64,000 bases of DNA, from NCBI RefSeq assembly GCF_000745425.1, contig NZ_JQJH01000003.1:124001-188000 (forward strand). Direction: 5' to 3'. The notes below the pieces were generated by a model, which worked only from the letters and a program-made list of their open reading frames with translations, did no database searches and was not told the origin of the DNA. The position numbers were made by a program, and so were the translations under genes. The stretch is from Beijerinckia mobilis. GTDB lineage: Bacteria > Pseudomonadota > Alphaproteobacteria > Rhizobiales > Beijerinckiaceae. Of the stretch, positions 50,901 through 59,060 are shown piece after piece; position 1 is the first letter of the stretch; every line of letters begins with the position of its first letter.

Positions 50901-53900
50901 GGCGCGAATTTCATAGAACTCGGCTATGATAGTCTTTTTCTCGCACAAGTCGCCACGCAATTACAGAAAGTTTTCGGAATAAAGATTACTTTTCGGCAGT
51001 TGCTAAATGATTTTCCATCTATTCAAGCGTTAGTCGCACATCTCGACGCTTTATTGCCACCGGACCCTGTTGCAGAGCCCGCACCGACACCTGTGGCGGC
51101 TGTGATCCCGGCTGTGCACCGCTCCGACGCAATTGTGGCGCCACAAGCTATCCCCCAGATCAATTCTGGTTCGGGACTCGAAGGTCTTTTCCGTGAACAA
51201 TTGCATGCGATGCAGACTCTCCTGTCGCAGCAATTGCAGGTGTTACAATCGGGTGCGGCAAATGGGCTAGGCGTTGTTGCGTCTCGTCCATCTGTGGTTA
51301 CATCGAATGTTGCTGTTTCCGATTTAGGGGCCGCGGCGTCTCCCGTGGTGACCACGCAGGTGCGATCGGATGGAAGCCTGCAAGATAAACCACATGAGGA
51401 GGGCGAAACACCTTCCCGTTTCCAGATTTATCGTCCGGGAAATGCGACGCGGTCGGACGATCTTTTGCCGATACAGAAGGCGTTCATCGATGAGCTCGTC
51501 GCTCGTTATTCGGCGAAATCGCCGGGATCGAAGGCGATGACGCAGGAATACCGGTCGGTTCTCGCAGATCCGAGGGCGGCGAGCGGTTTTCGTCAGGAAT
51601 GGAAGGAGATCGTTTATCCGATCGTCTGTGCGCGTTCCAAGGGATCCAAGATTTGGGACATAGACGATAATGAATATGTCGATCTCGTCAATGGTTATGG
51701 CCAGACGGCGTTTGGTCACGCTCCGGATTTCATCCTCGACGCAATCAGCGAGCAGATGAAGCTTGGCTTTGCCATTGGTCCGCAGACCCCTCTCGCCGGT
51801 GAGGTCGCCACGCTATTCGCTGAAATGACCGGGAACGAGCGTGTCACCTTCTGTAATACCGGCTCCGAGGCGGTGATGGCGGCCATGCGCGTTGCGCGGA
51901 CGGTCACTGGCCGTGATCGCGTCGTTGTGTTTAATGGCGCTTATCATGGTCAATTCGATGAAGTGTTGGTCAAGGGGGCGAGCCGCAACGCGCCGCCGCG
52001 CGCCTTGCCTGTGGCACCAGGCATTCCGCGCGGTTCCGTCGGCAACATGGTCGTCCTCCCCTATGCGACACCTGAAAGCCTCGACTGGATCCGGCAAAAT
52101 GCCGATGATCTTGCGGCGGTGGTCATTGAGACGGTCCAGAGCCGCCACCCGGCGTTCCAGCCCAAGGCCTTTATCGAGGAAATACGCGCGATCACAGCCA
52201 AATCGGAATCGGCTCTCGTTTTCGATGAAGTCGTGACGGGTTTCCGCGTTCATCCAGGCGGTATGCAAGCGGTTTTCAACATCCGTGCGGATTTGGCGAC
52301 ATATGGCAAGGTTGTCGGAGGCGGCATGCCAATTGGCGTGCTGGCCGGAAAATCCCGTTTCATGGATGCTTTGGATGGCGGACAATGGCGATACGGCGAT
52401 GATTCATTCCCCGAGGTCGCGCCGACTTTCTTTGCTGGTACTTTCGTGCGGCATCCTCTTGTTCTCGCCGCAGCAAGGGCGGTTCTCCTGCATCTCAAGG
52501 AGGCTGGTCCCGGTCTTCAGGAGAAATTGACGGCGCGCACGGCGGCGCTTGTCGCGCGTATGAATGGTGAATTGGAGAAACGTGGCCTCGTGACCCGTGT
52601 TGAGACCTTCAGCAGCTTTTTCTACATGAATTTTGGTGCCGAAGACCGACTTGCATCGCTGTTATTCATTCATATGCGACTCCTTGGTGTGCATATTCAC
52701 GAGGGATTCCCGTGCTTTCTGACAACGGCTCATAGTGACGCCGACATCGAACATATTTTCTCGGTCTTCCAGCAAAGCCTTGATGCCTTGCAAGGGGCAG
52801 AGATTTTGATGGGTTCGCGCGGGCAGGAGATATTCGGCGCGGTGGTTCCGCCATCGATGGTCCTGCCGGATGAGGTGCCATTGACGGAACCTCAGAAAGA
52901 AGTCTGGCTCGCGGCGCAACTTGGCGAAGCGGCCTCCTGTTCCTTCAATGAATCCGTCAGTCTCGACTTAAAAGGTTCCTTGAATGAAACGGCGCTCCTG
53001 CTGGCGCTGGAGGATGTCGTCGATCGCCACGAGATTTTGCGTGGTTCCTTCGGTCAAACCGGTGAGAGGCTGCATATAGCTTCTCAGCTCGTGCTGCCGT
53101 TGGAGCGGCTGGATTTCAGTGCGCGGAGCGATGCGTCAATCGCGCTGCATGATATTATCGACGAGGACGCGCATACACCTTTTGATCTGGCCAATGGCCC
53201 GCTGGCCCGGGCACGTTTGATCAAATTGGCGTCCGACCATCATGTTCTCGTCTTTTCCGCCCATCACATCATTTGTGATGGCTGGTCGATGAATGTCATC
53301 ATGAATGATCTCGCCGCATTCTATGCGGCACGCGCGGAAGGCCGTGACGCTGGATTGCCCCCCGTTCTCGCTTTTCGCCGTTATGCGTTGAACGAAGCCG
53401 CCAAGAGTGGAGCGGCGAGCGAGACCGAGACCTATTGGCTGGATCAATACAAGACCATCCCCGCATCTCTCGAGCTGCCTGCCGATCGTCCGCGCGCGGC
53501 GCAAAAGACATTCGCGGGCGCGACCTATAGCACGACGATCGAGGAAGGCCTCTATCGTGATGTGCGCAAGGCGGGTGCTAAACAGGGATGCACCCTGTTT
53601 ACGACGTTGTTTGCGGCATTTCAGATCCTTCTATCGAAATTGACTGGCTCAGAAGAACTCGTGATCGGCGTGCCGACAGCGGGGCAGAGTCTGCTCGACG
53701 ACGAAATCCTCGTTGGCCATTGCGTGAATTTCCTCCCCATTCGTGGACCTGTTGATTTTTCGCAGAGCGTGGGCGCGCATTTGCAGGCGGTCCGCAAGGT
53801 TACAGGGGACGCATTCGATCATCAGGATTTCACCTTCGGCACATTGGTCAGGAAGCTCAATCTTCCACGTGATCCGCGTCGCCTTCCGCTCACTTCGGTC

Positions 53901-56033
53901 CAGTTCAATCTGGAAAAGCTTGGCGAAAGTGCCAATTTTCCGGGTCTTTCGGTCAGTATGGCACCAAATGCGAAGGCATTCGTCAATTTCGACCTGTTCA
54001 TGAATGTTATCGAATCCGACCGTGGTTTGCGGATTGATTGCGATTACAGCACTGAACTATTCGATGAATCGACGATCGCGCGTTGGGTCGATTATTTCCG
54101 CATGGTGTTGGTATCGATCGCAAGGGATCCGGCACAACAGCTGACGGATGTTTCTTTGCTCTCTCCGGGGGAGCGAGATTGGCTCCTGTCGGATTTGAAC
54201 GACACCAAGACGGATGTTGATCTGCGTTCGATTTCCGATCTGATCGGCGATCAGGTCGCGCAACATCCGGATGAGGTTGCAGCGATTTGCAAGGGCGTTT
54301 CGCTGACCTATCGGGAGCTTGACGATCGGGCGTCGCATCTGGCGCGGGGTCTGCGGAAACTGGTATCTGGTGAGGGAAGACGCATCGCCCTTGCCGTGGA
54401 CCGCTCTCTCGACATGCTGATCGCGCTCATTGCAATCATGAAGGCCGGCCATGCTTATGTGCCGCTTGATCCGCAACATCCTGAGGCCCGGTTACGTCTT
54501 GTTCTGGATACGGCCGACGTCTCGGCGCTGATTTGTGACAGTGATGCGCTCGCAGCCATGGTCGGTGACCTGCCGGTTGTGCGCCTCGGTGTCGGTGGGT
54601 TCGATGTTCCCGTGAGTCAGGATCCCTTGCCGCCGGTGAGCGCGGAGGCAAGCGCTTATGTCATTTTCACATCGGGATCGACCGGTGTCCCCAAGGGCGT
54701 CGAGATTGCCCATCAGTCTGTCGCCAATCTGCTATGGTCGATGGCGAGTGTTCCGGGATTTACACAGAAGGATATTCTCGTCGCCGGAACGACGATCGCT
54801 TTCGATATTGCGGCTCTCGAACTCTATCTACCGCTCATTCGTGGCGGTGTCGTCGTGATCGCCAGCAGGGAAGATGTCAAGGGCGGCTTTGGTTTCATTT
54901 CTCTGATCGAGACCCACAAGGCGACCGTCGTGCAGGCGACACCATCCTTGTGGCGGATTCTGCTCGAAGCGGGGTTGAAGCCGCATTCCGGACTCAAAAT
55001 GCTTTGTGGTGGCGAGGCGTTGCCGCGTGATCTAGCCGATCAGCTCCTTGCTACCGATGGCGAGCTCTGGAATGTGTATGGTCCGACAGAAACCACCATC
55101 TGGTCGTCCATTGGCCGTGTCCAAAAGGGTAGTGCCTCCATCACGATCGGTATGCCCGTCTTCAATACGCAATTGCATATTCTCGATGAGCATCGGCGAT
55201 TGGCACCCATTGGCGTCTTTGGAGAGCTTTATATCGGGGGGCTGGGCCTGGCGCGTGGTTATTTCCGGCGGCCCGATCTCGACGCTGGCGCGTTTTTTGA
55301 TTTGTCCTTAATGGAAGGGGCGCAGCAGCGTCTTTATCGCACGGGCGATAAGGGGCGGCGTTTGCCGGATGGTTCCATTGAACTGGTTGGCCGGCTCGAC
55401 CAGCAGATAAAATTGCGTGGTTTCCGGATTGAGCTAGGTGATATTGAATCCGTCATACGCCAATGTACCGGCATTGCGGATTGCGCTGTTGCCTTGCAGG
55501 CTTCTTCAGAAGAGACGATGCGTCTCGTCGGTTATTACGTCGAGGCGAAGGAAGGGGCGTTGTCGCCTGCCATGCTTTCCTCCCATGTCGCTTCGCGACT
55601 ACCAGATTATATGGTACCAACCGTGTGGCTTAAGCTTGATCGACTTCCATTGACGCCGAATGGCAAGCTTGATCGTAAGGCGCTGCCGGTAGCCGAAGTG
55701 GGCATCGAGTTCGAGCATCGTGTCGTGACGCCGCCAAGGACGGAGATGGAAAAGCGTCTCGTCGCGATCTGGAAAGAAGTGCTGAAACTCCCCGATGTCG
55801 GGATCGATGACAATATTTTCTCGCTTGGGGTGGATTCCATCCAGATTTTCCGTCTGGCTCTGCGTATGCGCGAACAGAATATTAATTTGTCCGCCGCCGA
55901 TCTCATGCAGCATCCGACGATTGAAGAACTCGCCAAGGCTGAGGCGAAAGCAAGCTCGGCCGATCAACCTCAAACTCCCTCTTTGTCCAGCTTCCGGCGG
56001 AGAGGGGGACGTATGACGGGAGGGCCGCAATGA
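47925..56033 (+). CDS. Hybrid PKS-aminotransferase-NRPS (KS-AT-ACP-AMT-C-A-T)
   Basis: This 2702-residue assembly-line protein begins at GTG 47925 behind GGGGA. Domains and catalytic residues: ketosynthase (about 15-445; C194 in TACSTSL, H330 in HGTATPLGD, H370 in NVGHL); acyltransferase (about 548-850; S643 in GHSIGE, HAFH at 739-742, the malonyl-type signature); ACP (S1003 in GYDSL); class III PLP aminotransferase (about 1165-1620; K1462 in YGKVVGGG) of the MycA/McyE kind; condensation (HHIICDG, H1781); adenylation (D2294 in FDIAALE; hand-read code D-I-L-Q-L-G-V-I-W-K, close to glycine); thiolation (S2638 in GVDS). No KR, DH, ER or methyltransferase is present, so the beta-keto group would be transaminated, not reduced. 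The stop overlaps the next ATG. Confidence 0.95.
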   Translation: MTKDDNRSYEEQALPEGAIAIIGVSGRFPDAANISEFWQNIKAGRDCVSRFVDNELDDAFPPEVRGAPNFVKARPILKDVDLFDASFFGMHAREAALTDPQHRLFLECAWEALEDAGYDPATYPEAIGVFAGCSTNTYFLNNVCADRSVIDDFTSNFQLGNYPMLVGEGQEFLATKAAYKLDLRGPAVSVGTACSTSLTAVAQACQGLLLYQADMMLAGGVSISFPQQRGYLYQEGGMASPDGLCRPFDADAAGTVFGSGVGVVVLKRLEDAISDGDQIYAVIRAAAINNDGSGKAGYTAPSIDGQANVILAAHAMAGIDARSIGYVECHGTATPLGDPIEFSGLVKAFRSTTLDRNFCVLGSAKANVGHLDAAAGVAGLIKTVLTLRDGEIPPLLHFTSPNPQINLSDSPFLINKETIPWRRSGTPRRAGVSAFGVGGTNVHLVIEEAPLLEAAGDADSLNAAYILPLAARSPEALDEMRRRLAERLASDPKLSLDDVSHTLQIGRRHFTHRTMIVCRDVSDAIGALTASEGRVKPTIAAPHPTLAYMFPGQGTQYPGMGAELYETQPAFRDIIDKGADFLRSRIGLDLRDLLYGPQASKTENQERLRSTLFAQPALFLVEYATANLFAHCGFQPNVMIGHSIGEFVAATLASVMTFEEALGFVAERARLMYAAPVGGMLSVRLAEADLATILPEELDIAAVNAPALCVVSGRLDAIEQFADDLARRDVVARRLHTSHAFHSRMMDPVVAELAETASRIRFRAPKIPYVSCITGRWISEAEVTSPLYWTQHCRRTVRFAEALQNLRAEGNPILLEVGAGQTLTTLANQAAAWRKKETTGETGEIRKPAISSLPDATRGTIETQAFAEAVGRLWMEGFEPDWEAIHTRPCRRVSLPTYPFERKRHWIDAPQPAWRSLSDAAASNGALTRDLASGLPIGAEESHIAKEVFMESTMNMMANPSAGSASRAHRLTRNVLEIFESLSGDQIAADDYGANFIELGYDSLFLAQVATQLQKVFGIKITFRQLLNDFPSIQALVAHLDALLPPDPVAEPAPTPVAAVIPAVHRSDAIVAPQAIPQINSGSGLEGLFREQLHAMQTLLSQQLQVLQSGAANGLGVVASRPSVVTSNVAVSDLGAAASPVVTTQVRSDGSLQDKPHEEGETPSRFQIYRPGNATRSDDLLPIQKAFIDELVARYSAKSPGSKAMTQEYRSVLADPRAASGFRQEWKEIVYPIVCARSKGSKIWDIDDNEYVDLVNGYGQTAFGHAPDFILDAISEQMKLGFAIGPQTPLAGEVATLFAEMTGNERVTFCNTGSEAVMAAMRVARTVTGRDRVVVFNGAYHGQFDEVLVKGASRNAPPRALPVAPGIPRGSVGNMVVLPYATPESLDWIRQNADDLAAVVIETVQSRHPAFQPKAFIEEIRAITAKSESALVFDEVVTGFRVHPGGMQAVFNIRADLATYGKVVGGGMPIGVLAGKSRFMDALDGGQWRYGDDSFPEVAPTFFAGTFVRHPLVLAAARAVLLHLKEAGPGLQEKLTARTAALVARMNGELEKRGLVTRVETFSSFFYMNFGAEDRLASLLFIHMRLLGVHIHEGFPCFLTTAHSDADIEHIFSVFQQSLDALQGAEILMGSRGQEIFGAVVPPSMVLPDEVPLTEPQKEVWLAAQLGEAASCSFNESVSLDLKGSLNETALLLALEDVVDRHEILRGSFGQTGERLHIASQLVLPLERLDFSARSDASIALHDIIDEDAHTPFDLANGPLARARLIKLASDHHVLVFSAHHIICDGWSMNVIMNDLAAFYAARAEGRDAGLPPVLAFRRYALNEAAKSGAASETETYWLDQYKTIPASLELPADRPRAAQKTFAGATYSTTIEEGLYRDVRKAGAKQGCTLFTTLFAAFQILLSKLTGSEELVIGVPTAGQSLLDDEILVGHCVNFLPIRGPVDFSQSVGAHLQAVRKVTGDAFDHQDFTFGTLVRKLNLPRDPRRLPLTSVQFNLEKLGESANFPGLSVSMAPNAKAFVNFDLFMNVIESDRGLRIDCDYSTELFDESTIARWVDYFRMVLVSIARDPAQQLTDVSLLSPGERDWLLSDLNDTKTDVDLRSISDLIGDQVAQHPDEVAAICKGVSLTYRELDDRASHLARGLRKLVSGEGRRIALAVDRSLDMLIALIAIMKAGHAYVPLDPQHPEARLRLVLDTADVSALICDSDALAAMVGDLPVVRLGVGGFDVPVSQDPLPPVSAEASAYVIFTSGSTGVPKGVEIAHQSVANLLWSMASVPGFTQKDILVAGTTIAFDIAALELYLPLIRGGVVVIASREDVKGGFGFISLIETHKATVVQATPSLWRILLEAGLKPHSGLKMLCGGEALPRDLADQLLATDGELWNVYGPTETTIWSSIGRVQKGSASITIGMPVFNTQLHILDEHRRLAPIGVFGELYIGGLGLARGYFRRPDLDAGAFFDLSLMEGAQQRLYRTGDKGRRLPDGSIELVGRLDQQIKLRGFRIELGDIESVIRQCTGIADCAVALQASSEETMRLVGYYVEAKEGALSPAMLSSHVASRLPDYMVPTVWLKLDRLPLTPNGKLDRKALPVAEVGIEFEHRVVTPPRTEMEKRLVAIWKEVLKLPDVGIDDNIFSLGVDSIQIFRLALRMREQNINLSAADLMQHPTIEELAKAEAKASSADQPQTPSLSSFRRRGGRMTGGPQ

Positions 56034-58897
56034 ACCAGATGCGCTTTTCCGATTTGAAGAGTGATGAGGTGAACGAGAAGAAGGAAGCGGAGACCCCGGA
56101 AGAGATTCTCAGCTTTCCTTGCTCGTCGTCTCAGGAACGGTGTTGGTTCATCAATGCTCTCAATCCGGGTACGACTGCTCTGAACATCGCTCTGCGGTGG
56201 GACATCAAGGGATGTTTCACGCCCGATCTCGTCGAACGGGCGTTCCAGCAGGTTATTGACCGGCATGAAATCCTGAGATCACGTTTCATCGAAAAGGACG
56301 GAGAGCTCGTGCAGGAGGTCTCTCCTCACGTTGATTTCAAATTGACCGTCATCGATCTGTCGGTACATCCGGAAGAAAAGCGCGACGAAGAGGCACTCGC
56401 CTTCGGCAATCGCGAAGCGCATGTTCCTTTCGATCTGGAGCATTTCTCGCTCATTCGGGCGACATTGCTCATGCTGTCGCCGACGCATGGAATCATTTTG
56501 GTGGCCATGCATCAGATCGTATTCGACGGATCATCGATACGTATTCTGGCCAATGATTTTGGAATGATAGCGGCCGCGCTGGAGGCGGGACGGACTCCCG
56601 ATCTGCCCGATCTGCCTCTGCAATATGGTGACTTCTGCCTCTGGCAGAAGGAATATTATGCGAGCGAAGGGTTCGACGCCGAGGCCAGGTTCTGGAAACA
56701 GCAACTGGCGGGTATGACCTATTTCGAGGTCAGGCCGGATTATCCACGCCCTCCCTTGCCGACGCATCGTGGCGAGATCCTGGCTGCGATGTTGCCGCAT
56801 GATCTCGGCACCAAAGTAGAGGATACCGCAAAACATTATAATGTCACTTTGTTCAGCCTCGGTTGTGCCGTGATCGCTGCGGCGTTGCATCGCTATACCG
56901 GGCGGAACGACGTTATCTTTTCGACCCAGATCGCCAATCGTGACGAGCCTGAACTCGAAAACATGATTGGTATCTTCATCAACAACATCGTCATGCGTCT
57001 CGATGCGAGCGGTGATCCGACGTTCAGGGAATTCGTGGGGAATGTCGCGAAGACTGTCCAGCATGCGCTGATTCATCGGCGCATGCCCTTCCACAAGCTC
57101 GTCGAGCTTGTGAATCCGCCACGTGACCCTAGCCGCCTGCCGCTTGTCTCCATCAGCTTCACGGTTCTCCACGATGTCATGGAGCATAAGCACTATGGCA
57201 ATTTCGATTTGCTCGGATTGCCTTCTCTGGCTGTCGGATCCGTCTACGATCTGAACTTCTTCATGGTCCATTGGCCAAATGGCTGGCGCATGGCTATGGA
57301 ATACAATCCGGATCTATTTGATCGGTCGACTGCAGAGGGGCTGCTTGATTTTCTCGTCAAGACATTCGAATCGATCATCTGCCATCCGCAGGACCGTTTA
57401 TCCGCGTTGATTCCGCCGATGCGGGAATCGGCACAGACACTGAGCGATGCGGACCAAAGTTTTAGTGATCTGATCAGCACGGTTATTCATCATTCCGATA
57501 TTGCTGATGCGATCATCGCTCCGCAGCTATTGTCATCCGGCAAGCCGGTAGCAAATCTTTTTGTCGTGCCGGCCAGCGGAACAAATACGCCGCTCGAGAC
57601 TCTGCCCGGCAAATTGATGACATATCTTGCGCAGACCCTGCCGCAGGATGAACTGCCCGGACATATTAGCGTTCTGCTTTCGCTTCCGCGCAAAGCGAAC
57701 GGTTCTGTGGATCTGGCGGCATTGCCGACCCCGGCGTCTCCTGCTTCAGTGCCGACGAAGCCCGTCGTGCCACAAGAGGATCGGCTGAGTCCTGTTGAAG
57801 CCAAGCTCGCTTCGATCTGGGAGGACGTCCTGAAGGTCCAGGATGTGAAGCCGGATTCGAATTTCTTCGAACTCGGAGGTCATAGTCTGCTGGCCGTGCG
57901 CTTGATGGTGCAGGTTGCGAAGGTCTTTGGGACGAAGCTTGATATCGTGACGTTGTTCCAGTCGCCGACGTTACGTGAATTTGCCTCACATCTGTCCCTT
58001 CCGGATCAGGCTACCGACCATTGGGCCATTGTTTCGATCCAGCCGGAAGGCGACAAAATCCCAATCATCACAATCAATAATGCAATCCGTTTCTATAATC
58101 TCGCCCGTATGATGGGAACGGATCGGCCGATGATTGGTGTGCAATTGGAGGATATGGCGGGGGCGAAGCCGGTTGCCGGACGGAGCGTGCAGGATATTGC
58201 ATCCGACTACATTGAGCCTATCCGCGCGGTGCGGCCTCATGGCCCCTACATTCTAAGCGGTTGGTGCGTATCGGGATCGATTGCTTACGAAGTGGCTCAT
58301 CAGCTCCGCCAAAGTGGGGAATCCGTGCCGCTCGTGATCCTGGTCGATAATTGGATTCCACGGCATTTAAGGTTTCTGCCGCGTTGCCTTTATAGTCTTG
58401 AATATAAGCTAAATTATATTCTTCAGGATTTCCGGCGGATCTGGCGCGGGCAGGCGAATATTTCCAAGGTTTTGTCTGGATATCGCAGACTGCGTAAGAG
58501 CGGCCTGCTGAATCTCGCCGCTGCCTTGCGGATCATTCCTCCCTTACCGCCGGAGCCTACCGATGAAGTCGAAAAACAAATCGAGGATAATTATCTAAGT
58601 TTCTATCCGTATATGACGAAGGCGCGCCTTTTTTATGTGCCGCCTGACACAAATGACCGTGTCGTCATTATGCAAAGCGACGAATTGGCCAATCTTTTTC
58701 CTGAAGATCCAAAGATGGGTTGGGGAGCTCATTGCAAAGGCGGGCTGGACGTCCTTCGCGTTCCTGGCCTCCATGTTGAACTTCTTTTTGACGAAGGGGC
58801 CAAGCTGATCGCCGATTATCTACGGCCGGTCCTCGATGAGATCGATCATCAATGTGAACCGGAGCAAGTGGGTGAGGGTCACAAGAAGTCGAATTGA
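56030..58897 (+). CDS. Terminal NRPS protein: condensation-thiolation-thioesterase (C-T-TE)
   Basis: The 955-residue protein starts at ATG 56030, inside the end of the preceding gene (ATGA overlap), so translation is coupled. The condensation domain (about 25-455) has HQIVFDG where HHxxxDG is expected: the catalytic second His is Gln162 (CAG at 56513-56515). No adenylation domain follows; a short linker (about 480-585) keeps only vestiges of an A-domain end (LPRKANGSVDLAALP resembles the A10 region). The thiolation domain has S619 in GGHSLL. The thioesterase (about 670-945) has GWCVSG, with Cys746 in the usual Ser position, an Asp in LVDNW and a His in VPGLHVELL. It would release the finished product. 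Confidence 0.92.
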   Translation: MNQMRFSDLKSDEVNEKKEAETPEEILSFPCSSSQERCWFINALNPGTTALNIALRWDIKGCFTPDLVERAFQQVIDRHEILRSRFIEKDGELVQEVSPHVDFKLTVIDLSVHPEEKRDEEALAFGNREAHVPFDLEHFSLIRATLLMLSPTHGIILVAMHQIVFDGSSIRILANDFGMIAAALEAGRTPDLPDLPLQYGDFCLWQKEYYASEGFDAEARFWKQQLAGMTYFEVRPDYPRPPLPTHRGEILAAMLPHDLGTKVEDTAKHYNVTLFSLGCAVIAAALHRYTGRNDVIFSTQIANRDEPELENMIGIFINNIVMRLDASGDPTFREFVGNVAKTVQHALIHRRMPFHKLVELVNPPRDPSRLPLVSISFTVLHDVMEHKHYGNFDLLGLPSLAVGSVYDLNFFMVHWPNGWRMAMEYNPDLFDRSTAEGLLDFLVKTFESIICHPQDRLSALIPPMRESAQTLSDADQSFSDLISTVIHHSDIADAIIAPQLLSSGKPVANLFVVPASGTNTPLETLPGKLMTYLAQTLPQDELPGHISVLLSLPRKANGSVDLAALPTPASPASVPTKPVVPQEDRLSPVEAKLASIWEDVLKVQDVKPDSNFFELGGHSLLAVRLMVQVAKVFGTKLDIVTLFQSPTLREFASHLSLPDQATDHWAIVSIQPEGDKIPIITINNAIRFYNLARMMGTDRPMIGVQLEDMAGAKPVAGRSVQDIASDYIEPIRAVRPHGPYILSGWCVSGSIAYEVAHQLRQSGESVPLVILVDNWIPRHLRFLPRCLYSLEYKLNYILQDFRRIWRGQANISKVLSGYRRLRKSGLLNLAAALRIIPPLPPEPTDEVEKQIEDNYLSFYPYMTKARLFYVPPDTNDRVVIMQSDELANLFPEDPKMGWGAHCKGGLDVLRVPGLHVELLFDEGAKLIADYLRPVLDEIDHQCEPEQVGEGHKKSN

Positions 58898-58992
58898 TCT
58901 CTATGCGGTTGGCCATACTTTTGGCCGCAGTGATCTGCTACACGGATAAGCCATTTGTTCTTCAGTCTATTCGGTTTATCCTTGATGCGTTT

Positions 58993-59020
58993 CCTCTCCA
59001 GGCATCTCTGTTTGGAGAGG
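58993..59020 (+). terminator. Possible terminator hairpin after the assembly-line genes
   Basis: CCTCTCCA (58993-59000) and TGGAGAGG (59013-59020) form a perfect 8-bp stem with a 12-base loop. It is followed by a T-rich but interrupted stretch (TGCTCTATTTTCGATTTCTT). It lies 95 bases after the thioesterase stop and 40 before the hydrolase ATG. It could end the NRPS/PKS transcript or attenuate it. Confidence 0.4.
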
Positions 59021-59060
59021 TGCTCTATTTTCGATTTCTTATTACGATCAGGATGTTTGT

